Positions 10,272 through 21,200 of a stretch of DNA of 64,000 bases are shown here, piece by piece. Source of the DNA: an uncultured Lentisphaerota bacterium (GTDB lineage: Bacteria > Verrucomicrobiota > Kiritimatiellia > CAIQIC01); contig CAISWQ010000024.1 of assembly GCA_903889245.1 (NCBI GenBank), forward strand, positions 1 through 64,000, written 5' to 3'. A model generated the notes under the pieces. It was not told where the DNA came from. It ran no database searches and saw only the letters and a list, made by a program, of their open reading frames with translations. Positions within the stretch are counted from its first letter, which is position 1, and each line of letters opens with the position of its first letter. The position numbers and the translations under genes were made by a program.

Positions 10272-10532
10272 CCGCCAGCGCCGCGCCTGAAGCCTTGGCG
10301 GAGTTGAACAGAAGGCAACGAAGAAGAGTTTGGACGCAGATGAACGCCGATTCCCACTGATGCGCTGCGGTTTGAGATCTGCGGCATCAGCAGCGGAGTT
10401 GAACAGAAGGCAACGAAGCAACGCAGAAGACTTTTGACGAGGCTGGGAGAAAAGAAGGCAGCGTTAGCCACAGAGAACAGAGGACTCCGAGGCCGCTGGC
10501 TCTGTGAACGCTGTGCGCTCTGGGGCGGGAGG
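10272..10532. repeat. Direct repeat copies B1 (10272-10323) and B2 (10393-10532) of the pgi-downstream sequence
   Basis: Identity to 8449-8500 and 8476-8616. Confidence 0.9.
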
Positions 10533-10554
10533 GGGCGCCACCGGAGCGGGCCGC

Positions 10555-11877
10555 TCAAGTGGCGCGGGATAGCAGGACTTCCATCACCTTGTGGCGTTTG
10601 ATTTTGCGGACCCGCGCTTCCAGGCCGCCCAACTGGTGTACGTCGTCGTGATGGACCGGCCCGGTCTTTTGCGCCGCGAACCATTCGGCCAGCGTGGTCT
10701 GCGGCCGGGCCAGCCCCGCGACCGCCGCCACCGGCTGGCCGATGGTCCGGGCCACGGTCGCCAGCGCCACGCCGCCGCCCATGATCCAGCCGTTCTCCAA
10801 GGGATGAATGTGCACCGGCAGGCGGTCATATTCATCGCCAATCGGCCCAACCAGTTCGCCGACCAGATCCTCCAGTGTCAGCAGCCCAAGGAGCGCGCCA
10901 TCGGCGGCGCTGACCGCGGCGATGTGGACCTTCTCGCGCATCATCTGCTCCAGCGCCTGCGCGAGCGAGGTCTGTTCGCCAAACTTCGGCAGCGGCCGGA
11001 TGATGCCCTTGAGGCTGGGGGCGGCGGGATTGAGGCGCAGGGTCGAGATGATGTCCTTGAAATTCACATAGCCGCTGATGCTCGCGGGCTGGCCGGGCTC
11101 CGTGCAGGTGGGATAGCGCGTGTGCATGTACTGGTGCGCAAAGAGCAACGCGTCCATGAGGCTGGCCTGTTCATGAATCATGGCGATCTCGGCGGCGGGC
11201 AGCATGACCTCGCGAACGGTGCGCAGCGGGAACTGCACCGCCGCGGTGACGATCTTTTCCTCCATCGCGCCAATCAGCCGCTCGGCGCGCGCCAGCGAGG
11301 CCGCGGCGCGCAACTCCAGCAAACCCACCTTCTGGTGCGCCAGTTCATCGGCCGGCGCTTTCGCCTTGCGCCAGCCCAGTCGCAGAATCCGCTTCACGGA
11401 GGCTTCGAGGATGAAGATGGCGGGATAGAAGACCATGGAGACGGCCTTGATGACCGGCGAAAGCGCCAGCGCCACCTGCTCCTTGTTGCGCAGGGCGAAC
11501 ATCTTGGGCACCAGCTCGGCGAAGATGATGGTCAGCGCGCTCAACGGCAGCACGAACAACGCGAGCGCCAGAAATTCCGCCGTGGGCCGGGCCAGCCCCA
11601 GGTCCACCAGGACTGGCGCCATGTGTTTATCCACGCCGGCGCCGCCCGTCGCGGCGGCGATGGCCGCCGCGAGGGTGATGCCCACCTGGACCACCGCGAG
11701 GCTGCGCTCGATGCGGGTCTTCATCCAGACGGCGGAGCGCGCGCCCCGGCGGTGCAACTGCGCCAGCGCCTCGAGACGGGCCTGGGAGATGGAGGCCAGC
11801 GCCATCTCGTAGGCCGCGAAGAGGGCGTTCAGGGCCAGCATCGCCACAATGATCAGACTGGCTTCCAGGATTTGCAT
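10555..11877 (-). CDS. CNNM-domain (HlyC/CorC family) membrane protein with CBS domains
   Basis: MQILEASLIIVAMLALNALFAAYEMALASISQARLE...ALTIIFAELVPKMFALRN; 'SAADGALLGLLTLEDLVGELVGPI'. Confidence 0.85.
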   Translation of the reverse strand: MQILEASLIIVAMLALNALFAAYEMALASISQARLEALAQLHRRGARSAVWMKTRIERSLAVVQVGITLAAAIAAATGGAGVDKHMAPVLVDLGLARPTAEFLALALFVLPLSALTIIFAELVPKMFALRNKEQVALALSPVIKAVSMVFYPAIFILEASVKRILRLGWRKAKAPADELAHQKVGLLELRAAASLARAERLIGAMEEKIVTAAVQFPLRTVREVMLPAAEIAMIHEQASLMDALLFAHQYMHTRYPTCTEPGQPASISGYVNFKDIISTLRLNPAAPSLKGIIRPLPKFGEQTSLAQALEQMMREKVHIAAVSAADGALLGLLTLEDLVGELVGPIGDEYDRLPVHIHPLENGWIMGGGVALATVARTIGQPVAAVAGLARPQTTLAEWFAAQKTGPVHHDDVHQLGGLEARVRKIKRHKVMEVLLSRAT

Positions 11878-11933
11878 GTTGCGTTCCTCTGGCCTGCCGG
11901 ACACGCGCCAAGGTAAACGCCCCCCACCCCGTG

Positions 11934-13007
11934 TCAACCGGCGGCGCAGGCCCGGCGCAATGCCGGACCAAAGGGCGGGCGGAGCACACCTTTTTCGCAG
12001 ACGATACCGGCAATCAGGCGCGCGGGCGTGACATCGAAGGCGGGCGCATAGACCTTGACGCCGCGCGGCGCGGTGCGGCGGCCGAAGCCGTGCGTGACTT
12101 CCTCGGCGGCGCGTTCCTCGATCGGAATCTTCCCGCCGGAGGCCAGCGTGAGGTCAAAGGTGCTCGTCGGGGCGAGGACGTAGAACGGGATGCCGTGCGC
12201 CTGGGCGGCGAGGGCGACCGAGTAGGTGCCGATCTTGTTGGCGCTGTCGCCGTTGGCGGCGATGCGGTCGGCACCGACCATGACGCAGTCAATGCGGCCT
12301 TCCTTCATCACCTGCGCGGCGGTGTGGTCGCAGATCAGGGTGACATCCACACCGGCCTGGCCGAGTTCCCACGCGGTCAGGCGGGCACCTTGGAGCAGCG
12401 GGCGGGTTTCATCGGCAAAGACGCGGATGTCCCTGCCCTGCTCGCGGGCGGTGTAAATCGGCGCGAGCGCGGTGCCGAACTCGGCGGTGGCGAGGCCGCC
12501 GGCGTTGCAATGCGTGAGGACGGTGTCGCCATCCTTCAGCAGCTTCGCGCCGTGGCGGCCGATGGCGCGGCACATCGCGGCATCGTCGTCACGAATCTTT
12601 AGCGCGGCGGCGACGAGCCTGTGCTTGAGCTCCGCCGGCGGCAGCGCGTGGCTGGCGCGCGCGAGGCGGCGCATCACGTCGAGCGCCCAGAAGAGATTCA
12701 CGGCGGTCGGGCGCGAGGTGGCAAGGTAGTCCGCCGCGCGCTCGACCTCCGTGGCCAGCTCCGCGCCGGTGCGCGCCCTGGATTTCTGCACGGCGGCCAC
12801 GACGCCCATCGCGGCGGCGATGCCGATGGCGGGCGCGCCGCGGACCTGCAGCGTCTTGATCGCCGTCCAGATTTTGCGGAGGTCGGCGGTTTGAATCCAG
12901 ACGAGCTTGGCCGGAAGGCGCGTCTGGTCAATCAGGCGAACCTTGCCGGGCAGCAGCGCGCCGGGCTGGTGGCCGACCCATTCGATGGTGCGGAGCGTTT
13001 TGCGCAT
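11934..13007 (-). CDS. mtnA: S-methyl-5-thioribose-1-phosphate isomerase
   Basis: VRGAPAIGIAAAMGV; DTVLTHCNAGGLATAEFGTAL; VMVGADRIAANGDSANKIGTYSVALAA. Confidence 0.93.
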   Translation of the reverse strand: MRKTLRTIEWVGHQPGALLPGKVRLIDQTRLPAKLVWIQTADLRKIWTAIKTLQVRGAPAIGIAAAMGVVAAVQKSRARTGAELATEVERAADYLATSRPTAVNLFWALDVMRRLARASHALPPAELKHRLVAAALKIRDDDAAMCRAIGRHGAKLLKDGDTVLTHCNAGGLATAEFGTALAPIYTAREQGRDIRVFADETRPLLQGARLTAWELGQAGVDVTLICDHTAAQVMKEGRIDCVMVGADRIAANGDSANKIGTYSVALAAQAHGIPFYVLAPTSTFDLTLASGGKIPIEERAAEEVTHGFGRRTAPRGVKVYAPAFDVTPARLIAGIVCEKGVLRPPFGPALRRACAAG

Positions 13008-13056
13008 GAGCGGAGTGAAGCACAACCGCGCGGAGTGATTCAAGCCCGGCCTCGCT

Positions 13057-13926
13057 TCAACGCAGGGCGGTGAGCAACGCGAGGTTGAAGGCGTTGAAGA
13101 GGCCGTGCATGAGGACGGGGACGAGCAGATTGCCGGAATAGAGATAGGCGAGCGAGAACGCGACCGACATCACGAAGAGAGGCAGGAGCGAGGCCACGTT
13201 GACGTGGATTGCGGCGAAGAGCAGCGCGACGCAGGCAATCGCCCAGCCGACGCGCAGATGCCGGGCAAAGACCGGCAGGAAGATGCCGCGGAATAAAAGT
13301 TCCTCGAAAAAGGGCGCGACGAGGGTCGCGACGCCCAACAGGTAGAGACGCGCCGCCAGCGGCTGGTCATCGGTGATGGCAATGGCGACCTCCTGCAACT
13401 TGGGGGTGAAGCCGCACCAGCGCAGGCCGAGTTCAGCGAGGTTGGAGTAGAACCAGAAGAAGGGCAGCACCGCGAGGAAGAAAAGCACGCCGCAGAGCAG
13501 CACGCGGCCGCGCAGTTCCAGGCCGAACGCGGCGCGCCAGGTCCAGCCCCGGCGCAGCAGCAGCGCGCCTATCAGCACGAGGCCGAGCCAGTCGAGGACG
13601 ATCGTCTGCGCGATGAATTGCATCGAGGTGGTCAGCTCGCCACCGGAGATTTTCCGCGTGAGACTGGCCAAGCCGATGGTGAGCAGTTGGAGCGCGACCA
13701 GCACGGCGAACATGATGACGGCCTCGGCGACGCCCCACGGCCGCGCGCGCAGCAGATGTTTGCGCTCCTCCCAGTCCACGTGATGATCGCGGAAATAAAA
13801 CGCGAGGCCGACCGCGGTCAGCAGGCCGAGGCCGAGCAGGGCGATGTAGAGCGCCACGATCAGGCCCGTGGCTTCCAAAGGTGTGCCATCCGGCAGGCGC
13901 ACCGCGGCCGGCCACAGCGCGTTCAT
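13057..13926 (-). CDS. CPBP family intramembrane metalloprotease
   Basis: Multi-TM; APFFEELLFRGIFLPVF and IHVNVASLLPLFVMSVAFSLAYLYSGNLLVPVLMHGLFNAFN. Confidence 0.88.
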   Translation of the reverse strand: MNALWPAAVRLPDGTPLEATGLIVALYIALLGLGLLTAVGLAFYFRDHHVDWEERKHLLRARPWGVAEAVIMFAVLVALQLLTIGLASLTRKISGGELTTSMQFIAQTIVLDWLGLVLIGALLLRRGWTWRAAFGLELRGRVLLCGVLFFLAVLPFFWFYSNLAELGLRWCGFTPKLQEVAIAITDDQPLAARLYLLGVATLVAPFFEELLFRGIFLPVFARHLRVGWAIACVALLFAAIHVNVASLLPLFVMSVAFSLAYLYSGNLLVPVLMHGLFNAFNLALLTALR

Positions 13927-13963
13927 GCGCGCACCTCCGCGCACAGCGCACAGCGCAGGCCGG

Positions 13964-14076
13964 TCTTCCAAGGATGGGAAAGCGGGAACACCGGTTTTTC
14001 CAGGGTTTGGAAAAGTTCCGTGCCTGTGTTCCAAGGCTTGGAAAAAGCCCGTGCTTTTTTTCCGGGGCCTGGAAAG
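13964..14076. repeat. Palindromic repeat mini-array, 4 copies (centres 13973, 14005, 14036, 14067)
   Basis: TTCCAAGGATGGGAAA; TTTTCCAGGGTTTGGAAAA; GTTCCAAGGCTTGGAAAA; TTTTCCGGGGCCTGGAAAG; spacing 32, 31, 31. Confidence 0.85.
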
Positions 14077-14104
14077 GGAGGCGTGCGCGTCACGACGGCC
14101 AACC

Positions 14105-15088
14105 TCACGCGGGCGACTCGAAGGTCTCGCGGATGACGTAGATGGGCTTCTGCTGCGACTCGTGGTAGGTGCGGACCTGGACTTCCGCGAGCAGGCCCAT
14201 GCTGATGAACTGGAGCGCGAAACCGATGAACATCAGCGGTGTGATGATCCAGAAGGGGCGCTTGAGCAGATAGGAATCGGCGGCGGCGTGTTCGAGGAAG
14301 AGGCGGTCCACGCCGACCCACGCGAGCATCAGCACGGCGGCGGCGAAGAAGCAGAGCCCGACGCGCCCGAAGATCTGGATGGGACGCGTGCTGTATTGGA
14401 GCAGGAACTTCACCGTGAACAAATCGAGGATGACGCGGAAGGTGCGGCCAATGCCGTACTTCGTGGCGCCGAACTGCCGCGCGCGATGGTTGACGACGAC
14501 CTCCTCGATGCGGCCGCCCACCCAGCTCGCGAGCGCGGGGATGAAGCGGTGCATCTCGCCATAGAGGCGGACGCCCTGCATCACCTCGCGGCGGTAGGCC
14601 TTGAGCGTGCAGCCGTAGTCGTGCAGGCGGACGCCGGTGATGCGGCCGATCAGCCAGTTGGCGATGACCGAGGGCAGGCGGCGGTTGATGAACGTATCCT
14701 GCCGGTTCTTGCGCCAGCCGCTGACCACGTCGCAGCCGGCGTCCATGCGTTCGAGCAGCAGCGGGATGTCGGCCGGGTCGTTCTGCAGGTCGGCGTCGAG
14801 CGTGATGATGACCTCGCCGCGGGCGGCATCGAAGCCGGCGCTCATCGCGGCGGTCTGGCCGAAGTTGCGGCGGAAGCGGATCAGGCGCAGATGCGGAATC
14901 TGCCGGGCCTGCTCGCGCAACTTGTCCCACGTCCGATCGCGCGAGCCATCGTCCACGAGGATCAACTCGTAACTTCTGCCGATGGCGGAAAGAGAGGTGT
15001 GCAACTGCTGGCAGAGGGCGGCGACGCTCTCTTCCTCATTGAAGACCGGAACGACCACCGAAACCGCGATTGGGGTTGTGTTAGTCAT
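14105..15088 (-). CDS. Glycosyltransferase family 2 (undecaprenyl/dolichyl-phosphate glycosyltransferase type) with two C-terminal TM segments
   Basis: IAVSVVVPVFNEEESVAALCQQL...LILVDDGSRDRTWDKL...GEVIITLDADLQNDPADIPLLLE; C-term FFAAAVLMLAWVGVDRLF. Confidence 0.9.
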   Translation of the reverse strand: MTNTTPIAVSVVVPVFNEEESVAALCQQLHTSLSAIGRSYELILVDDGSRDRTWDKLREQARQIPHLRLIRFRRNFGQTAAMSAGFDAARGEVIITLDADLQNDPADIPLLLERMDAGCDVVSGWRKNRQDTFINRRLPSVIANWLIGRITGVRLHDYGCTLKAYRREVMQGVRLYGEMHRFIPALASWVGGRIEEVVVNHRARQFGATKYGIGRTFRVILDLFTVKFLLQYSTRPIQIFGRVGLCFFAAAVLMLAWVGVDRLFLEHAAADSYLLKRPFWIITPLMFIGFALQFISMGLLAEVQVRTYHESQQKPIYVIRETFESPA

Positions 15089-15291
15089 GCAAAAAGCGGC
15101 GGCATCATGCCGTCGGCGACGCCGGATTGCAACCCCGCAATCGGGACTTTCTCCGGCCAAGTTCTCGCCCCAAAAGACACCCGGTTTGAGCAGCCAAAAA
15201 TATTTGTTGTGGCGATAGTTTTTCCCCTTGACCAACGGGCGGTTAGGGGGTTAATTCCGCCTCGGTTGGCAGCACTAGTCCGGAGGGGCTT

Positions 15292-18200
15292 ATGAAGATG
15301 ACGATACGAGCGGTCACAGGGGCAGTTGGGGCGCTGCTCCTCTCCACTTTTTCCACACCAGCAGCGACGTTGCATGTCGTGGGCGGGAACCCCGATGCCA
15401 CCCCACCCTTTGCCTCGTGGGCCACGGCCGCGGCGGACATCCAGACCGCCATCAACGCCGCCAGCACCGGCGATACCATCCTCGTCACCAACGGCACCTA
15501 CGCGTTGAGCGCGCAGGTCAACATCAGCAAGGGTGTGACGGTGCGCAGCGCCAACGGCGCGGCGGTCACCATCCTCGACGGCGGCGGCGCGATGCGGTGC
15601 GCCTACCTCAACCATGCCGGGGCCGTGCTGGATGGTTTCACGCTGCAACATGGCTCGTTGCCGGCAGGCTCCGGCGGTGGCGCCAACATCAACGCGGGCG
15701 TACTCCACCGCTGCATTGTGCAGCAGAACGTCGCGCTGAACGGCGCGGGCGTCTATATCGGCAGCAGCGGTTCCGTGGAAAGCAGCCTCATTCGCGACAA
15801 CACCATCGCGGCCTGGACCAACATCAATCACGGTGGCGGCGGTGTGTATCTCTATAACGGCGGGCTGGCGCGCAACTGCCTGATCACCGGCAACACCTCG
15901 GAGAGCTATGGCGGCGGCGTGAATATCTGGACCGCCGGTCGCGTGGAGAGTTGCACCATCGTCGGCAATACGGCGTCCAACGGCGCCGGCATCCGCGCGC
16001 GCCTGGCCTCGACGGTGCTCAACTCCATTCTCCATGGAAACCACGTCAGCACCGACTGGCAACTTTCCGGCACCGGCCAGGCGTTCACCAACTGCGCGAC
16101 GCCGAACATCACCGGCCTGCCGGGCGATGGCAATGTGACCAACGCGCCACAGTTCGTGAATCAAGCCACCGGCAACTACCGCCTGAAATACGGCGCGGCC
16201 TTGATGAACGCGGGCGCGAACCAGGGCTGGATGGGCGTGGCCACCGACCTCGATGGCGCCAGCCGCATCATGGCTGGCGCGGTGGATATCGGCGCCTATG
16301 AGACGCACGACACCGTGAACCTCGGCGCGGCCGTGAGCGCCGATGCGTTGAATCCGAACGAGGGCGCGACGGTGACGCTCGCCATCACCGTGACCAATGC
16401 GGGACCGATTGAAATGACGGGCATCAACGCAAGCTACCTGCTGCCCGCCGGCTTGTCCGCCGTTTCGTTCACGCCCAGCACCGGCAACTATGTGCCCGCG
16501 ACCGGCGCGTGGACGCTCGACAGCCTGACCGTGGGTGGCAGCGCCACGCTCGTGGCCGTGGCCACCGTGGATGCCGGTCAGGGTGGTAATGCCATCAACA
16601 ACACCCTCACCATCACTGCCGTTGAGCAGGGCGATGCGGTCGCGGCCGATGACACTGCCAGCGTGACGTTGCACGTTCCCTTGGCAGATCTCGGCCTGAC
16701 GATGAGCGTCAATCAGCCTCTGCCGGTTGTGGGCGAGACCGTGAACTTCTTGCTGGTCGCGACGAACCTTGGCCCGGATGCTGCCACTGCGCTGCAAGTC
16801 ACCGATCAACTTCCTTCCGAACTGACATTGACCGGCAGCACGGCCAGCCAGGGCAGTTACGCCGGCGGCGTGTGGACCATCGGCACGCTCGCGGCCGGCG
16901 GCAGCGCGAGGCTGACGCTCGCGGCCACCATCAATGCCGGCACCGCGGGCCAGAACATCACCAACTCCGCCAGCATCACCGCCGTGGCCGAAGCCGATCA
17001 CGCGGCCGCCAACAATGGCGCCAGCGTGGCGGTCCATGTGCCGCTGATTGACCTGGGCGTGACCAAGAGCGTCAATCAGCCGAGCGCCATCGAAGGTGAA
17101 CAGGTCCTCTACACGCTGGTGGTGACCAACGCGAGCGCCGATGGCGCCACGCAGATCACGGTTTCCAATATCCTGCCGGTGGGCGTGACCTTCCTGCTCG
17201 CCAGCTCTCCGGATTTCACCACCAACGGCAACGTCTGGACGATCGCTTCCTTGGCCGCCGGCGGCAGCCTCACCTTGACCGTCTCCGCGCAGGTGGAAGC
17301 CGGCACGGCGGGTGGCAATCTTGCCGGCGCCTCGGTCGTCGTGGCGCGCGAGCAGGAGGCCAACGCGGGCAACAACACCTCCGGCACGGCCCCGCTGCAC
17401 GTTTCGCTGGTGGATGTGGCCGTGGACGTGACGGCCAGTAATGTGCGCCCGAATGAGAACGAGGTCATCACCCTCACGGTGCTGGCGACCAACCTCGGCC
17501 CCGATACCGCCACGGCGGTCAGCGTGCAGGACCTGCTCCCCGCCGGCCTGACGCTCCTGGGCGCGGACAGTGCGGCTTATACCGACACGAACGGCGTCTG
17601 GAATGTCGGCACGCTCTCCGCCCATGCCGGCGCACTGCTGACCCTGACCGCGCAGGTCCAGGCGGCCACGGCCGGCCTGAACATCACCAACACGGCCGCA
17701 CTCGCCGCCGTGCATGAGAACGAGAGCGGGACGGGCAACAACAGCGCCAGCGTCATCCTGCATGTGCCGCTGATCAACCTGGGCCTCACCAAGGATGTGG
17801 ATCAACCGCGGCCGAACGAGGGCGACACGATCACCTACACACTCGTCGTGACCAACGCCGGGCCAGACAACGCCTCGACCGTCGCCGTGGCCAACGTGCT
17901 GCCCGCCGGCGTGACGTTTGTGAGCGGCAGTTCGCCGGCTTACACCACGAACGACAACCTCTGGACCATCGGGACGCTCGCCGCCCATGCCAGCGCCACC
18001 CTGGTGGTACAGGCCCAGGTCAACACCGGCACCGCCGGTAGCGACGTGGACTGTCTCTCCGCCCTCACCGGCTTCGAGAAGGATGCCGACCTGACCGACA
18101 ACAGCGATGGCGCCTCCATCCGCGTGCCGCTGATGGACCTCGGCATCGTGAAGACCGTGGATAATGCGCGGCCGATTGAACACGAAGTGGTGCTCTTTAC

Positions 18201-21200
18201 TCTCGTGGCAACCAACCTCGGCCCGGATTATGCCTCGGCCGTGGTGGTCAGCGAGGTCATGCCGCCCAACGTGACCTTTATCAACAGCAGTTCACCGGCG
18301 TTCGACGCGGGCCTCAACCGGTGGAACCTCGGCACGTTGACGGCCTCCAACAGCGCGACCCTGACCGTCCGGGTGCGCGTGAACAACGGCACCGCCGGCG
18401 GGCCGGACCTCGACAGCGTGACGACCATCAGCGGCCACGAGAAGGATGCGGCGGCCGGCAACAATAGTTCGTCAGCTCCCTTGCATGTGCCGCTGGTGGA
18501 TGTCGGTGTTTCACAGAATATCACCGTGCCACCCGCCCACGCGCCGCACGCGAACGTGAGCAACATCCTGACGATTGCCATTGGCGCGGACAACAGCGGG
18601 CCGGACTATGCCTCGACCATCCGCATCGCCGACAACCTGCCCTCCGGTTACACGTTGATCGGCGCCAGCGCCACCCTGGGTTCTTTTGCCGGCGGCATCT
18701 GGAGCATCGGCCTGTTGGAGGCGCACAGCAACGCGACACTGACGCTGACCGTGCGGGTCAATAATGGCACAGCGGGCGGCTGGGTCACCAACACCGCCGC
18801 GTTGGCCTCGGTACACGAGCGCGACTCCAATGCCGGCAACAACAGCGCGGCCTTCGCTGTGTACATTGAATCGGCCGACATTGAGATCGCCATGACCGGC
18901 GAGGATGCCCGCAAAGCGCCGCGCTGGAGCATTCCGCTGGCGAAGGAGGGCGAGTACCGCCTGATCCTCAACTACGACATGCCGAAGTTCTTCATCAACG
19001 GCATGGGCGAGGTGGGTTCGACCAATCCGCTCTCCACCTCCTGGCATCACCTCGTGGGCCGCCTGACGCGTGGCACCAATGGCTGGGGCACGCACACGCT
19101 GGATCTGTTTGTGGATGGCGAGAAGGTGGCGACGCTGAACACCGGCGGCACGCCCTCCGGCAACACCGCCCCGCTATGCCTCGGCGTCTCCGCACCCGTC
19201 AACGGCCTCGGCTGGTTCGGCGGCGCGATGGACGAAATCCGCATCGCGCAGACCTCGCGCAGTGATGGCTGGGTGCAGACCTCCTTCAATCAGGCCAGTT
19301 CGCCGGACACCTTCCTCGCGGTCGGGGCGGAGGCGGCGGGCACGGTGCTCGCCTATCAAAAGACGTTGACGATCAACCACGCCAAGGTGGGTGGCGATGT
19401 GACCAACTTCCCGGTGCTCGTCAAGATCACCGATACCGCCCTGATGTCGGCCGCGAACGGCGGGCACGTCCAGCACGCGTCCGGTTATGACCTCAAGTTC
19501 ACGCTGCCCGACGGCACGCCGTTGAGCCACGAGGTGGAGCGGTTCGCGGGCAACACGGGCACACTGATCGCGTGGGTCAAGCTGCCGGTCGTCGCCGCCG
19601 CCACCGACACCGAGTTCCTCGTCCACTATGGCGATGCCGGCATTGCGACGCCGACGGCCAATCCCACCGAGGTCTGGGACAGCCAGTTCGCCGTGGTCCA
19701 GCACATGGATGAACTGACCGGCGACCTGCTCGACTCCACCCTCGCCGCCCGCACCGGCACGAACCATGGCGCGCGGCACCAGTATCTTGGCCAGACCGCC
19801 TCCGCCCAGATGTTCGATGGCGTCACCAACTGGGTGACCGTGGCGCACGATACCGCGCTCTCGCCGGCCACGCACGACCTGACCGTGGAGGGCTGGTTCA
19901 TCCGTCGTGGCACCGCCGCCGACACCTGGTTCAAGCTGACCATCCAGAACAAGGGGCCGGACGAGGCCGCCAATGTCGTGGTCGAGGACCGCATGAACGG
20001 CCTGACGTTCGCCGATTGGTTCTCCTATAAGGGCTACTACATCGGCTCGAACAACACCTGGCTGGTGGGCACGCTGCAATCGAACGAGACGGCTGATATC
20101 TGGATCAGTGCCAACACCACACAGACCGGCGCGGTCGCCAATGTGGCCGAGGTGATGTACGCCGATCAGGCCGATACCGACTCGCCGCATGGCAATCATG
20201 ACCCGAGCGAGGACGACCAGACCTCCTACGGACTGGGCGGCACCTCCACCCCGGCCTGGATGAAGCCCGACTTCGACATCGTCTCCATCGTCACCACGCC
20301 CGCCACACCGACCATGGGCGGCACGTTCACGGCCACAGTGACCATCCGCAACACCGGCGACTTGAGCGGTAATGCCGGAACCGTGCGGCTCTGGCTCAAT
20401 CACCTGGCGGCTGCGGTCGCCGGCGAAGCGGGCGATGCCAGCCAGATGGGCGGCACGCTGGGCGTCGGCGCGACGCGGCAGTTGACCTTCAGCGGCCTGA
20501 CCGCGCCAGGCGCGGCCGGCACCTATACGCTGCGCGCCTTCGTGGATGCGAACAACGGAACGGTGGAACACAGTGAGGGCAACAACCAGAAGACGTTGTC
20601 CTATACCTTCCTCGATAACCCGACCGAGAAGCCCGACTTCGTGGTCTCCACCGTCACCACCGTGCCGGCCACGCTGACGCCGGGCGGCTCCTTCGCGGCG
20701 GTGGTCACCGTCGTGAACCAAGGCCCGGTCTCCGGCAACGCCGGCGCGCTACGGCTCTGGTTGAACAAGAGCGCCTCCGCCGCCCTCGGTGAGGCGGGCG
20801 ATGCTGTCCAGACGATCGGCGCACTGGCCTCCGGCGCCTCCACGGTGTTGACCTTTGGCGGCCTGACCGCGCCGGCGGCGACGGGCACCTACACGCTCCG
20901 CGCCTTCGCGGATGCCGATGGCGCCACGGCGGAACAGAGCGAGGGGAACAACCAGAAGACGCTGACCTACACCTTCGCCTCGTCCGGCAGCAGCTATACG
21001 GAAAAGCCGGACTTCCTCATCACCGCGCTCACCACCACCCCGGCCACGCCGGTCAAGGGTGGCGCCTTCTCGGCCACCGTCACGGTGCTGAACCAGGGCC
21101 CGGCGGCTGGTAGCGCTGGCGTGCTGCGGCTGTGGGCCAACCACTACGCCGCCGCGGTCGCGGGCGAGGCGGGCGATGCCGCCGTCGGCGTCGGCACGCT

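Noticed and set aside
15085-18183. 1032-aa minus-strand ORF antisense to the DUF11 protein (and the 515-aa ORF at 19174-20721)
   Set aside because: Low-complexity Arg/Gly/Ala/His-rich translation typical of the antisense frame of a high-GC repetitive gene; the sense strand has clear domains.
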